Shown: positions 8,467-17,854, counted from the first letter of the stretch. The stretch: DNA of 64,000 nucleotides from JAJFGI01 sp036397065 (GCA_036397065.1 DASWJP010000109.1:1-64000); one strand, 5' to 3'. The notes: generated by a model from the sequence alone, not told the origin. Numbers and translations: made by a program.

Positions 8467-9552
8467 ATGAGCCGCCGACCCGAGGGAGAGTTGCGCCGTG
8501 GCTGGACCACGGGCGCCTGCGCCACGGCGGCGACCACCGCCGCCTATACGGCCCTGTTGAGCGGTACCTTTCCGGACCCGGTCACCGTGCACCTGCCCAA
8601 TGGCCTGACCCCCGCCTTCGCCCTGGCGCGCGAGGAGATGGGCGATGGCTTCGCCCGTGCCGCCATCGTCAAGGATGCGGGCGACGATCCGGATGTGACC
8701 CACGGCGCCCTGGTGGCGGCCACGGTGCGCAAAGCCGCGCCCGGTAGCGGTGTCGTGTTCAAGGCGGGCGACGGGGTGGGAACCGTGACCCTGCCGGGCC
8801 TGCCCCTGGCCGTGGGCGAGCCGGCCATCAACCCGAAGCCGCGTGAGATGATGCGCGCCGCTGTCGCCCGGGTGGCCGCCGGCTTGGGCGATGCGGGAGA
8901 CGTGGAGATCGAGATTTCAATCCCCGATGGCGCCGCCCTGGCGAAAAAGACCTGGAACCCGCGCCTGGGAATCGTCGGCGGCCTGTCCATCCTGGGCACC
9001 ACCGGGGTGGTGATTCCATTTTCCTGTTCGGCGTGGATTCATTCCATTCACCGCGGCATCGATATCGCCCGCGCCAGCAACCTGACGCACGTGGCCGCCT
9101 GCACCGGCTCGACCACCGAGCGGATCGTGCAAGGGCTCTATGCCCTGCCAGATATCGCCATGCTGGACATGGGCGACTTCGCCGGCGGCTTGTTGAAGTA
9201 CCTGCGCGCGCACCCGGTGCCGCGCCTGACCATCGGCGGCGGCTTCGGCAAGTTGTGCAAGCTGGGCGCCGGCCATCTGGACCTGCACTCCGGGCGCAGC
9301 CAGGTGGATCACGATTGGCTGGCCGAAACCGCCGAATCCTGCGGCGGCGATGAATCTTTGGTGGCGGCGGTGCGCACCACCCATTCCGCCGCCAACGCCC
9401 TGGCCCTGGCGCGCGCCGCCGGTGTGCCCCTGGGCGATGCGGTGGCAGCACGGGCCCGGCAAACGGCTGTTTCCCTCGCGGGGGTCGGGATCGCCATTGA
9501 GGTGATCGCCATCGACCGATCGGGGCACATCGCGGGGCGCGCCGGTGGCTGA
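8467..9552 (+). CDS. cbiD: Cobalt-precorrin-5B C1-methyltransferase CbiD
   Basis: The 361-residue enzyme methylates ring carbon C1, the step done by CobF in the classical aerobic route. The N-terminal signature RRGWTTGACATAATTAAY (residues 10-27) and internal motifs (NPKPREMM, NPRLGIVGGLSILGTTG, RVPHPTI-like region APVPRLTIGG written here as HPVPRLTIGGGFGK) are typical of CbiD. CbiD marks the early-cobalt or a hybrid pathway. The TGA at 9550-9552 overlaps the GTG start of cobK by 8 bp, so the two are coupled. Confidence 0.93.
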   Translation: MSRRPEGELRRGWTTGACATAATTAAYTALLSGTFPDPVTVHLPNGLTPAFALAREEMGDGFARAAIVKDAGDDPDVTHGALVAATVRKAAPGSGVVFKAGDGVGTVTLPGLPLAVGEPAINPKPREMMRAAVARVAAGLGDAGDVEIEISIPDGAALAKKTWNPRLGIVGGLSILGTTGVVIPFSCSAWIHSIHRGIDIARASNLTHVAACTGSTTERIVQGLYALPDIAMLDMGDFAGGLLKYLRAHPVPRLTIGGGFGKLCKLGAGHLDLHSGRSQVDHDWLAETAESCGGDESLVAAVRTTHSAANALALARAAGVPLGDAVAARARQTAVSLAGVGIAIEVIAIDRSGHIAGRAGG

Positions 9553-10294
9553 GCGGGCGCGCGTGCTGCTGCTCGGCGGCACGGGCGAGGCGGCGGCCTT
9601 GGCGGCGCGGCTGGCGGGCGATGCGCGGATCGATGTGATTTCGTCGCTCGCCGGGCGCACGCGCACACCCGCCGATATTCCTGGCCGGGTCCGCACCGGC
9701 GGCTTCGGCGGCACCAATGGATTGGCCAAATATCTAGCGGCCGAAAAAATCGATCTACTGATCGATGCAACGCACCCATATGCGGCCACGATGCCGCACG
9801 CTGCCGCCGAGGCATGCGCCCAGGCGGGCGTGCCGCGGCTGCGCCTGTTGCGCCCGTCATGGCCGCAACAACAAGGCGATAGCTGGATCGCCGCCACCGG
9901 CCTGGCCACCGCGGCAGCGCAATTGCCGGATGTGGCAAAGCGTGTCTTCTTGACCACCGGACAGCGGGACCTGGATGCCTTTGCGTCCTTGGCCGATATC
10001 TGGTTTCTGATCCGCCTAATCGAGCCACCGGACTCCATCCAGCTTGAACATTATCGGGTGATCCTGGACCGTGGCCCGTTCCACGCTGAATCCGAGATCG
10101 CCCTTCTGCGCGAACACCGGATCGAGGCGGTGGTGAGCAAGAACAGCGGTGGCATAGCCACCTATGGCAAGATCGCGGCGGCGCGCGGCCTCGGCCTGCC
10201 GGTGATCATGATCGAGCGGCCGCCGCAGCCGGAAGGGCAAGCGGTCGAAACCATTGATGCGTGCGTGTCCTGGCTGCACGCACAGCTCGGATAA
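9545..10294 (+). CDS. cobK: (Cobalt-)precorrin-6A reductase
   Basis: The 249-residue NADPH-dependent reductase saturates the C18-C19 double bond of the corrin precursor. The N-terminal nucleotide-binding segment VLLLGGTGEAAALAARLA, then TGGFGG and DATHPYAATM, and later VVSKNSGG are CobK/CbiJ hallmarks. The start is a GTG at 9545 inside the end of cbiD. The gene ends just before a palindromic repeat that separates it from convergent cobM. Confidence 0.9.
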   Translation: MAERARVLLLGGTGEAAALAARLAGDARIDVISSLAGRTRTPADIPGRVRTGGFGGTNGLAKYLAAEKIDLLIDATHPYAATMPHAAAEACAQAGVPRLRLLRPSWPQQQGDSWIAATGLATAAAQLPDVAKRVFLTTGQRDLDAFASLADIWFLIRLIEPPDSIQLEHYRVILDRGPFHAESEIALLREHRIEAVVSKNSGGIATYGKIAAARGLGLPVIMIERPPQPEGQAVETIDACVSWLHAQLG

Positions 10295-10318
10295 ACGCCG
10301 AACCATTGGAATGGGTGC

Positions 10319-10425
10319 ATCACCCCCCTCCCATCCTCCCCCCATCAAGGGGAGGAGGAGCCGTCTTTTGCGGCATACCTTTTTCTCCCTCCCCCGCGAT
10401 GGGGAAGGGCCGGGGTGGGGGTGAT
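10319..10425. repeat. Intergenic palindromic repeat, copy 1
   Basis: This 107 bp element is closed by ATCACCCCC (10319-10327) and GGGGGTGAT (10417-10425). Inside are two further hairpins: CCTCCCCCCATCAAGGGGAGG on the left and CCCTCCCCCGCGATGGGG on the right. It lies between convergent cobK and cobM and is the most diverged of four similar elements in the cobalamin region. Confidence 0.85.
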
Positions 10426-10448
10426 GCGCGAAACGTGGGAATCTGGCG

Positions 10449-11213
10449 CTAGGCGCGCTTGCGCGGGCGCAGGACGTGGGTGTGCGCCGGGTCGTAGAGC
10501 TTGCTGTCGACGAAATCCTCATCGCCCAGAACGCGGCCGACCAGAATCAGCGCCGTGCGGGTGATCTTCGCCGCCCGCACCTTGGCGCGGATATCGGCCA
10601 GCGTGCCGCGAATGATTTGCTCGTCCGGCCAGCTGGCCCGGTAGACCACGGCAACCGGGCAATGTTCGCCATACGTCGGTGTCAATGTTTCCACCACGTG
10701 CTTCAAATTGCGCACTGACAGGTGGATCGCCAGGGTTGCGCCGGCGGTGGCCAGTGTCGCCAGATCCTCGCCGATTGGCATGGGCGAGGCCTTCATGGTG
10801 GTGCGGGTGAGCACCACGGTCTGGCTGATCTCGGGCAGGGTCAGCTCGCGGCCCAGTGCGGCGGCGGCGGCGGCGAAAGCGGGCACGCCCGGCGTGATGT
10901 CGTAGTCGATGCCCAGCGCCCGCAGGCGCCGCATCTGTTCGCCGATGGCACCATAGAGCGACGGATCGCCGGAATGCACCCGAGCCACGTCATGATCCTC
11001 GGCATGTGCGGCGCGCATTTCGTCGATAATCTGGTCGAGGGTGAGTGGCGCCGTGTCGATAACTCGCGCATCGGGCGGGGCACCGGCCAGCACCTCGCGC
11101 GGCACCAGGGAACCGGCGTAGAGCACCACCGGACAGCGGGCGATCAATGCCTGGCCGCGCACGGTGATCAGATCCGCCGCCCCCGGCCCGGCGCCGATGA
11201 AATGCACGGTCAT
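10449..11213 (-). CDS. cobM: Precorrin-4 C11-methyltransferase
   Basis: The 254-residue tetrapyrrole methylase transfers a SAM methyl group to C11. Motifs are the N-terminal MTVHFIGAGPGAADLITVRG, VVLYAGSLVP, and the central VARVHSGDPSLYGAI. The ATG at 11213 is chosen because it overlaps the cbiG-cobJ stop by four bases (ATGA) and starts exactly at the conserved N-terminus. The frame open upstream is a shadow of cobJ. It is the last gene of the operon cbiX-cobH-cobL-cobI-cbiG/cobJ-cobM. Confidence 0.93.
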   Translation of the reverse strand: MTVHFIGAGPGAADLITVRGQALIARCPVVLYAGSLVPREVLAGAPPDARVIDTAPLTLDQIIDEMRAAHAEDHDVARVHSGDPSLYGAIGEQMRRLRALGIDYDITPGVPAFAAAAAALGRELTLPEISQTVVLTRTTMKASPMPIGEDLATLATAGATLAIHLSVRNLKHVVETLTPTYGEHCPVAVVYRASWPDEQIIRGTLADIRAKVRAAKITRTALILVGRVLGDEDFVDSKLYDPAHTHVLRPRKRA

Positions 11214-13036
11214 TCCGCCGCCTCGCCCGCGTTGGTCGCGCGTTTGGCCGCGTAGCCGCGCGGCGTATAGACCCAGGCGCCTCCCTTGGTGCTCCCGTCG
11301 CCGCGCGCCACGCGCCGGGTCTGGCTGGAGCCGACCAGGACGACGGTCAGCATGTCCACCTGCGCGGCGGTGACTTCGGCAAGTTCGATGATGCGGAGCG
11401 TTTCGCCCGCGCGGCCCAGGTTGCGCGCCAGGATCACCGGCGTGGCCGCCGGCCGGTGGCCGCGCAAGATCTCCATCGCCGCATCGAACTGCCGCCGCCG
11501 CTGCCGCGAAACCGGATTGTACAGGGCAACCACGAAGTCGCCCTCGGCGGCGGCGCGCAGGCGCCGCTCGATCACCGGCCACGGGGTGAGCAAATCGGAA
11601 AGCGAAATGGCGCAAAAATCGTGACCCAAGGGCGCCCCGGCGCGCGCGGCGGCGGCTTGCAGGGCGGAGATGCCGGGCACCACCGTGATCTCGGGCCGGT
11701 GCCAATCGGTGCGGCCGCCCTGCTCGATCATCTCGAAGACCAGCGCCGCCATGGCATAGATGCCCGGATCGCCGGAGCAGACCAGGGCCACGTCGCGGCC
11801 AAGCGCGGCCAGATCGAGGGCGGTGCGCACCCGCGCCTCTTCCTCACCCAAGGCGTATGGATGCACCGCCTTGCCCGCCGCCGATCGGCCCAAGAGATCG
11901 AGATACAGGCTATAGCCCACCACATCGCTGGCGCGGGTGACGGCGGCCTGCGCCTCCGGCGTGCGCCAGGCGGCATCGCCCGGCCCCAGGCCGACCAGCG
12001 CCAAGCTGCCACGGCCGCGGCCCGCCAAACCGATCGGCGCGGGCGCCACGGCGATGGCACAGGTGGCGCGCGCCGACTTGCGTTTGGGCACCAAGAGAGT
12101 CGCCTGGGGCCCGGCGGCGGCCAGGGCCGCGCCTTCGGCCACGCCGTGACAGCCGACCTCGGCAAAGACCGTGGCGGACGGATTGGCCAGACGGGGCGCC
12201 TCCGCCTCCAGCCGTTGTGCATCGAAGAAGCGCGCGGTTACACCCAGCTCAGACGCCAGGGCATGAACCGCCGGCTCGTCGGCCTTGAGATCGAGGGAAT
12301 AGACGCCCGCCACCGCCGCCGCCGCGAGACCCGCCTTGGCCAGGGTTTCGCGCACTAAGGCATCGAGTTCCGCCGGGTCCGTCCCGCGCTCGCAGCCGAC
12401 ACCTACGGCGAGGACGGCCGGGTGGTAAACCAGTTCGTCCGGTGAGCCAGTGTGGGCGCGTTCGGTAACCACAATGCTCAGAGTCGCATCGTTGGCGAAC
12501 GGCAGATCCGAGTCGGTAAGCCAGGGCGCATGTCCCGCCAGTCGCACGGTCGCACCGGCCAACAGGCGGGCGGTAAAACTTTTGTAATCGTGCGGATTGG
12601 CCAGGCGCCAGCCGGCGGGCGGATCGTCCAACGCAATGCCGAAGCGCGCATCCCCGGCGGCTGTGATCGCCGGTTCGATACCGAGCAGAACGCCGATGCG
12701 ACGCGCCAGGGTATCGCCGCCGCGATGGCCGCCGAGCAAGGGCACCACCGCCCGGCCGTCCTCGGACAATGCCACCACCGGCGGTTCGATGTGTTTGTCG
12801 GCAAGAAGAGACGCCAGGGCGCGCACGGCGATGCCGGCGGCGCACACCGCGACAATGGGGCGTCCATCCGTGAACAAATCGCGCAAGCGTGCTGTCGTAT
12901 CCGAAAAAACGATGTCGGCACTTTCGACGCGCGTAGCCAGGCCATGCACCTCGGCGCCAGGCAGATCGGCGGCCAGGCGCCGCGCCAGATCGGCACCGCG
13001 CGCGGTCAGAACGACAAAGGCGATGCGTTCGCTCAT
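11210..13036 (-). CDS. cbiG-cobJ: CbiG-CobJ fusion: cobalt-precorrin-5A hydrolase and precorrin-3B C17-methyltransferase
   Basis: The 608-residue protein joins two enzymes. Residues 1 to about 340 are CbiG, which opens the delta-lactone and releases acetaldehyde (AVCAAGIAVRALASLL, LLGGHRGGDTLARRI, VGVGCERGTDPAEL). From about 347 on, a tetrapyrrole methylase follows: LALVGLGPGD, VALVCSGDPGIYAMA, VVPGISALQAAAARAGAPLG and VALYNPVSRQRRRQ. Such fusions are known in alphaproteobacteria. CbiG belongs to the cobalt-first route, where the ring is contracted without oxygen. The ATG at 13036 overlaps the cobI stop. Confidence 0.93.
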   Translation of the reverse strand: MSERIAFVVLTARGADLARRLAADLPGAEVHGLATRVESADIVFSDTTARLRDLFTDGRPIVAVCAAGIAVRALASLLADKHIEPPVVALSEDGRAVVPLLGGHRGGDTLARRIGVLLGIEPAITAAGDARFGIALDDPPAGWRLANPHDYKSFTARLLAGATVRLAGHAPWLTDSDLPFANDATLSIVVTERAHTGSPDELVYHPAVLAVGVGCERGTDPAELDALVRETLAKAGLAAAAVAGVYSLDLKADEPAVHALASELGVTARFFDAQRLEAEAPRLANPSATVFAEVGCHGVAEGAALAAAGPQATLLVPKRKSARATCAIAVAPAPIGLAGRGRGSLALVGLGPGDAAWRTPEAQAAVTRASDVVGYSLYLDLLGRSAAGKAVHPYALGEEEARVRTALDLAALGRDVALVCSGDPGIYAMAALVFEMIEQGGRTDWHRPEITVVPGISALQAAAARAGAPLGHDFCAISLSDLLTPWPVIERRLRAAAEGDFVVALYNPVSRQRRRQFDAAMEILRGHRPAATPVILARNLGRAGETLRIIELAEVTAAQVDMLTVVLVGSSQTRRVARGDGSTKGGAWVYTPRGYAAKRATNAGEAAE

Positions 13037-13737
13037 TGCCAGGCCCGCCCCTTCCGGTGCACCAGGATCATGGAAAAGTACGGCACGTTCGCAGCATCGA
13101 CCGAGTCGAGCGGCAGGATGCGCTGATTGGCCATGGTCGCGTGTTCCACATAACAAGCCTGCTCGACCAGACTTAGATCGGCGAGCACCTTGCGCACCTT
13201 CTCGAAATGCCGGCCGACCTTGATGATGGCGGCGGCATCGCCGGCGCCGAGACGTTTCGTCAACTCCGGCGCATCCAATGGTGCCGGAATGATAGTGAGC
13301 ACATCGTTGCGCGCGGCCAGCGGCGCACCCAAGACGGCAGCGCAGGCGGTGAGCGACGAGACGCCAGGGACCACCTCCACCGGAAAGCGCTCCGCAAGGC
13401 GAACGAAGAGATACATGAACGAGCCGTAGAAAAACGGATCCCCCTCGCACAGCACCGCCACGGCGCGTCCGGCGGACAGGTGGCCGCCGATCTCCTCGGC
13501 GGCGCGGCCATAGACCTCCTGCGCCGGAAAACGGTCGGCCACCATGGGCATGCGGATGGCGATCTCGAGTTGCCCGCCGGGCAACAGGTCCGCGACGATG
13601 GCGCGGGCCAGGCTGTCGCCCTTTTCCGGCGCCGGATAGGCGATGACCGGCGCGGCGCGCAGCAGGCGCAGCGCCTTCACCGTGATCAGCTCCGGATCGC
13701 CCGGCCCGACCCCCAGACCATACAGGTGGCCGCTCAT
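13033..13737 (-). CDS. cobI: Precorrin-2 C20-methyltransferase
   Basis: The 234-residue methylase adds the C20 methyl group to (cobalt-)precorrin-2. The motifs YGLGVGPGDPELITVKALR at the N-terminus and VLCEGDPFFYGSFMYL in the middle are diagnostic for CobI/CbiL. The ATG at 13737 overlaps the cobL stop by four bases. The longer frame upstream reads through cobL sequence and is not coding. Confidence 0.93.
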   Translation of the reverse strand: MSGHLYGLGVGPGDPELITVKALRLLRAAPVIAYPAPEKGDSLARAIVADLLPGGQLEIAIRMPMVADRFPAQEVYGRAAEEIGGHLSAGRAVAVLCEGDPFFYGSFMYLFVRLAERFPVEVVPGVSSLTACAAVLGAPLAARNDVLTIIPAPLDAPELTKRLGAGDAAAIIKVGRHFEKVRKVLADLSLVEQACYVEHATMANQRILPLDSVDAANVPYFSMILVHRKGRAWQ

Positions 13738-14939
13738 GGCTTGCGCGCCGCCAGTTGGGTGACCGGCATCAACGGCCGCCAGCCGGTCAGGCCGCCCACC
13801 GGCGAGGCCCGGGCGATGGCGATGCGCGTCAACGACCCGCCGTTGCGCCCGTACCAGGCGGCCAGCGCCGCTTCCCCCGGCACGGTCACCGCGTTGGCCA
13901 CCAAGCGGCCGCCGGAACGCAGACGTTCCCAACACAGATCGAGCACACCGTCGGCCGTCACGCCGCCGCCAATGAAAACCGCATCCGGGCGCGGCAGGTT
14001 CTTGAGGGCGGCCGGTGCCTCGCCCGTGATGATCTGCAGATGCGGCGTGCCCAAGGCGCTGGCATTGGCGGCGATCAGAGCGATGCGATCGGCCCGCCGC
14101 TCCACAGCCGCCGCCGTGGTGTTGCGCGCGGCGCGCAACCATTCGATGGCGATCGAGCCGCAACCGGCACCCACGTCCCACAAGTGCTGACCGACCACCG
14201 GCGCCAGGGAGGAGAGAGTGACCGCGCGCACCTCCCGCTTGGTCAATTGCCCATCGTGGCGAAAAGCGCCGTCAGGCAGGCCGGGCACGCGCGGCAACAA
14301 CGTCGCATCGGCTGCGGCCACGCATTCCACCGCGATGGTGTTGAAATCCGGGCATACCCGTTCGCCCCAGTCGCGGGCAGTGGCATCGACCGTGGATTCT
14401 TGTGTCCCGCCCATGTGCGCCAGCACCCGCATGCGGCTATCACCATAGTGACGTGCGCACAGCAGAGCCGCAACCTGGCGCGGAGTGTTTCCGTCGTCGC
14501 TGAGCAGCAACAGCCGGGCGCCCGGCTGTACGAAGGCATGCAGCACTTCCAGCGGTCGGCCGTGCAGAGTGAGGGTCTCAACCTCGGCCAGGCTCCACCC
14601 CAAATTCGCCGCCGCCAGGGAAAAGGCCGACGGCGCCGGAATGATGGTCATCTCCGCGCGCGGAATGCGCCGGGCCAAGGTGACACCGATGCCATAGGCC
14701 ATGGGATCGCCGGTCGCCAGCACACACACCCGCTGGGCGCGGCGGTTCGCGATCTCGCCGACCAGTTCACCCAGCGGGCTGCCCCAGGTCAGGCGTTCGC
14801 GGCGATCGACCGGCACCATGGCCAGATGCCGCGCGCCGCCGACCAGAACTTCGGCGCCATCCACGAGCGCACGGGCGGCGGGCGACAGGCCGGCCAAGCC
14901 GTCCTCGCCAATCCCCACCACGGAGAGCCAGGCGCTCAT
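13734..14939 (-). CDS. cobL: Precorrin-6Y C5,15-methyltransferase (decarboxylating), CbiE-CbiT type
   Basis: The 401-residue bifunctional enzyme methylates C5 and C15 and decarboxylates the C12 acetate side chain. The N-terminal half is a tetrapyrrole methylase (CbiE: VVGIGEDGLAGLSPAARAL, VCVLATGDPMAYGIG). The C-terminal half is a Rossmann methyltransferase (CbiT) with SAM loop LWDVGAGCGSIAIEW near residue 245 and FIGGGVTADGVL. Stop and start overlap with the neighbours on both sides by four bases. Confidence 0.93.
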   Translation of the reverse strand: MSAWLSVVGIGEDGLAGLSPAARALVDGAEVLVGGARHLAMVPVDRRERLTWGSPLGELVGEIANRRAQRVCVLATGDPMAYGIGVTLARRIPRAEMTIIPAPSAFSLAAANLGWSLAEVETLTLHGRPLEVLHAFVQPGARLLLLSDDGNTPRQVAALLCARHYGDSRMRVLAHMGGTQESTVDATARDWGERVCPDFNTIAVECVAAADATLLPRVPGLPDGAFRHDGQLTKREVRAVTLSSLAPVVGQHLWDVGAGCGSIAIEWLRAARNTTAAAVERRADRIALIAANASALGTPHLQIITGEAPAALKNLPRPDAVFIGGGVTADGVLDLCWERLRSGGRLVANAVTVPGEAALAAWYGRNGGSLTRIAIARASPVGGLTGWRPLMPVTQLAARKP

Positions 14940-15580
14940 GGTTCGGCCATCGCGAGCGCGTTGACGGCGGCGGCGGCCAGGGCGCTGCCACCGCGCCGGC
15001 CGCACACGGTCAGGAACGGCACGCCGAGGTGCGCCTCGCACAAGGCCACCTTGGACTCGGCGGCCCCGACGAAGCCGACCGGGCAAGCGACGATGACGGC
15101 CGGTTTCGGCGCACCGGCGGCCAAAATCTCGAGCAGGCGGAACAGGGCCGTCGGCGCGTTGCCGATGGCGACCACGGCATCGTCCAGATACGGCGGCCAC
15201 AAGTCGACCGCGGCGGCGGAACGGGTCGTCGCCAACTGGGCGGCCAGCGCCGGCACCGCCGCTTCGCCCAAGGTGCACAGCACTCGGTTATCCGCCGGCA
15301 AGCGGGCGCGGGTGATGCCGGCGGCCAGCATTTCGCAATCGGCCAGAACCGGCGCCCCGGCCGCCAGGGCGGCGCGACCGGCGGCGGCCACATCGCCGCC
15401 CCAGGCCAGATCGTCGACGATCTCCGGCATGCCGCAAGCGTGCACCAGGCGATAGGCGATGGGCGCAAGGTCCGCCGGCAAGCGCGAGACATCGGTTTCC
15501 GTGCGCACGATCTCGAACGAGCGGCGGGTGATCGCCGCCGGATCGCGGATGTAGTCGAATGCTTCGCGCAGCGTGGTCAT
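14936..15580 (-). CDS. cobH: Precorrin-8X methylmutase
   Basis: The 214-residue enzyme moves the C11 methyl group to C12. It shows the family order: FDYIRDPAAITRRSFEIV near the N-terminus, RLVHACGMPEIVDDLAW carrying the catalytic His (about residue 48), CDCEM-like segment ADCEMLAAGI, and the late VIVACPVGFVGAAESK. It starts 175 bp after the cbiX stop, a gap filled by a palindromic repeat, and overlaps cobL. Confidence 0.94.
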   Translation of the reverse strand: MTTLREAFDYIRDPAAITRRSFEIVRTETDVSRLPADLAPIAYRLVHACGMPEIVDDLAWGGDVAAAGRAALAAGAPVLADCEMLAAGITRARLPADNRVLCTLGEAAVPALAAQLATTRSAAAVDLWPPYLDDAVVAIGNAPTALFRLLEILAAGAPKPAVIVACPVGFVGAAESKVALCEAHLGVPFLTVCGRRGGSALAAAAVNALAMAEP

Positions 15581-15620
15581 GGCCTTGCCAATCTAGCCTT
15601 ACTTTCGACACTCGTAGAGC

Positions 15621-15728
15621 CACCCCCACCCCGGCCCCCCCCCATCGAGGGGGAGGGAGATGTGAGTGTGAACCGCGGAACTTTCTTACCCCCTCCTCCC
15701 TTGTGAGGGGGTGTTGGGGTGGGGGGTG
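15621..15728. repeat. Intergenic palindromic repeat, copy 2
   Basis: This 108 bp element is closed by CACCCCCACCCC at the left and GGGGTGGGGGGTG at the right. It contains a left hairpin around CCCCCATCGAGGGGG and a right hairpin around CCCCTCCTCCCTTGTGAGGG. It fills the cbiX-cobH gap within an otherwise tightly packed operon, so it would be transcribed and could form a strongly folded RNA. Confidence 0.9.
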
Positions 15729-15755
15729 AGCGGCGCCGCCTATGACTACCACTGC

Positions 15756-16787
15756 TCATGCGTGAGTTTTCTTCAATGTGCGCGGACCCAGCGGGTGATC
15801 GGCGTGCGGATAGGGATGATGCCCATGCCCATGTGCATGCACGTGTGGGTGGCCATGATCATGATGATGGTCATGCCCATGGTCATGTCCATGACCATGA
15901 TCGTGCGCTGGGCCGGTGCCGATGCCTTCCACGTGATGGTGGTGGCTGGCCTGCGGCAGGCCGACTTCCATCTCAAAGCCGATGATGTGCTCGCGGTATT
16001 TGCACAGCTTGCAGTTCATCAGGTTTTCGCCGGTCAGCATTTCCTGCACCCGCTCTGCAAAGGAGTCGAGGACCAATGGGTGATCCTTCAAATACGGCGC
16101 CTTGACGAACTCGATCTCCGGATGCTGTGCCGCCACCAAGTCGGTGTGTTCGTAGATGCGCTTCACCAAGATGCCGGTGAACAGGAAATAGGGGAAGACG
16201 ACAATGCGCCGGTAGCCCAGGCGCGCCGCGTGTTCCAGCCCCGGCTTCACCAAGGGAAAGGTCACCCCGGAATAACACGTCTCACCCCAACCGAAGCCGA
16301 AGCCTTCCCACAGCATGCGCATCACCTTGGCCACGTTGGAATTGGCATCCGGGTCGGAGGCGCCGCGGCCGACCACCATCAGCAACGTCTCGTGCCGGGG
16401 GACCGCATCACCGGCCTGCGCCAATGCCTCCTCGATGCGGGTGGCGGCGGCGCCCAACAGCTTGCTGTCAATGGCCAGCTCGCGGCCGTAGTCGATGGCG
16501 ACCTGCGGATATTGCGCCTGATAGGTGTTCAGGACCGAGGGGATGTCGTTCTTGGCATGGCCGGCGGCGAACAGCATGCCGGGGATGGCGAGAATGCGAT
16601 CGTGGCCGGCCGCGCGCAGGCGGTCCAGGCCATCGCGGATCACCGGCCGGGCGAACTCCAGAAACCCGCTTTCCACCTCGTACTGGGGCAGCCGTTGGCG
16701 AATGCCGCGGGCGACCGACTCGAACTCGCTCACCGCTTCCACATCGCGGCTGCCGTGGCCGCAAACCATGACACCTGTTTTGCTCAT
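15756..16787 (-). CDS. cbiX: Sirohydrochlorin cobaltochelatase CbiX, long form with His-rich tail
   Basis: The 343-residue class II chelatase inserts Co2+ into sirohydrochlorin. The N-terminal domain carries VMVCGHGSRDVEAVSEF with the catalytic His near residue 10. The second domain has LLMVVGRGASDPDANSN. Near residues 257-262 an MNCKLC motif (Cys259, Cys262) matches the Fe-S-type motif reported for long CbiX proteins. The last 60 residues contain over 20 histidines in HDHGHGHDHGH-like runs, probably for metal storage. It is the first gene of the operon running down to cobM and divergent from cobD (77 bp). Confidence 0.93.
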   Translation of the reverse strand: MSKTGVMVCGHGSRDVEAVSEFESVARGIRQRLPQYEVESGFLEFARPVIRDGLDRLRAAGHDRILAIPGMLFAAGHAKNDIPSVLNTYQAQYPQVAIDYGRELAIDSKLLGAAATRIEEALAQAGDAVPRHETLLMVVGRGASDPDANSNVAKVMRMLWEGFGFGWGETCYSGVTFPLVKPGLEHAARLGYRRIVVFPYFLFTGILVKRIYEHTDLVAAQHPEIEFVKAPYLKDHPLVLDSFAERVQEMLTGENLMNCKLCKYREHIIGFEMEVGLPQASHHHHVEGIGTGPAHDHGHGHDHGHDHHHDHGHPHVHAHGHGHHPYPHADHPLGPRTLKKTHA

Positions 16788-16864
16788 ATGCCTGTCCCCA
16801 ATTCATTTCGTGCGGCGGCAGTTCCGCCATTGACCGGGCGGCTCGGCATCTGGATGCTCGCGCC

Positions 16865-17854
16865 ATGCTGTGGGTTTGGTTGACCTGTTCCGGCGATGCC
16901 GCCGATGCCTTGCGCCTGGTGCTGCTGGCATTGCTGGTCGATATGGCCGTGGGCGACCCGGCGTGGCTCTACCGCCGGGTGGCGCACCCGGCTGCCCAGC
17001 TGGGCCGGGCGATTGCGGCCGCCGAGCACCGTCTGTACCCGCGCGATGGCGCCGGCGGCGCGTTTTGGCGCGGCTTGGCTCTCACCGCCGGATTGGTCGG
17101 TATTGCCGCGGTGCTCGGTGCCATGCTGTCCATGGTCCTGCGGGCGGTGCCCGGTGGCTGGCTGGCGGAAGCGGTGTTGGCCAGCAGCCTGATCGCCTGC
17201 CGGAGCCTGCACGTGCACGGCGCCACCGTGGCGGATGGGTTGGATTTGTCCTTGGACGAGGGCCGCGCGGCGGTGGCGCACATCGTCGGCCGCAATCCGG
17301 ACAGTCTGAACCGTGGCGGTGTCGCCCGCGCCGCCGTCGAAAGCATCGCCGAGAATTTTTCCGACGGGGTTGTGGCGCCGCTGTTCTGGCTGACGCTGCT
17401 CGGCCTGCCGGGCCTGCTCGCCTACAAGGCCGTCAACACCCTGGATTCCATGATCGGCCACCGCAGTACCCGATACCTGCTGTTCGGCCGCGCCGCTGCC
17501 AAGCTGGACGACTGGGTCAACTGGTTGCCGGCCCGCTTGGCAGGGGCGGTGATCGCCACCGCCGCGGTGTTCATGCCCGGTGCCAACGCCGCCCGTGCCT
17601 GGCGCACCATGAGTCGCGATGCGCCGCATCACCGCTCGCCCAATGCCGGCTGGCAGGAAGCGGCCCTGGCCGGAGCCTTGGGCTTTGCCCTCGCCGGGCC
17701 CCGGCAATACGGCACCGAGGTGGTCGATGACGTGTGGATGGGCGATGGCCGCCGCGATCTGGACGCCGCCGACATCCGCGCCGCGCTGCGCCTCTATCGG
17801 TGGGCGGTCGCAGTGGTTGGACTGGCTATCATTGCGGCATGGTTGAGCCTCTAA
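16865..17854 (+). CDS. cobD: Adenosylcobinamide-phosphate synthase
   Basis: The 329-residue integral membrane enzyme attaches aminopropanol (phosphate) to adenosylcobyric acid. The N-terminal hydrophobic stretch is followed by MAVGDPAWLYRRVAHP. Further motifs are SRNPDSL-like GRNPDSLNRGGVARAAVESI, AENFSDGVVAPLFWL, KAVNTLDSMIGHRS and DAPHHRSPNAGWQEAALAG. Several transmembrane helices alternate with these loops. It is the only + strand gene between cbiX and the cobO end, and converges on cobO with a repeat element between. Confidence 0.93.
   Translation: MLWVWLTCSGDAADALRLVLLALLVDMAVGDPAWLYRRVAHPAAQLGRAIAAAEHRLYPRDGAGGAFWRGLALTAGLVGIAAVLGAMLSMVLRAVPGGWLAEAVLASSLIACRSLHVHGATVADGLDLSLDEGRAAVAHIVGRNPDSLNRGGVARAAVESIAENFSDGVVAPLFWLTLLGLPGLLAYKAVNTLDSMIGHRSTRYLLFGRAAAKLDDWVNWLPARLAGAVIATAAVFMPGANAARAWRTMSRDAPHHRSPNAGWQEAALAGALGFALAGPRQYGTEVVDDVWMGDGRRDLDAADIRAALRLYRWAVAVVGLAIIAAWLSL

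Noticed and set aside
13755..15455. A 566-codon open frame on the plus strand opposite cobL and cobH
   Set aside because: The minus strand encodes two clear enzymes with overlapping starts and stops. The plus frame is low-complexity Arg/Gly/His shadow sequence.
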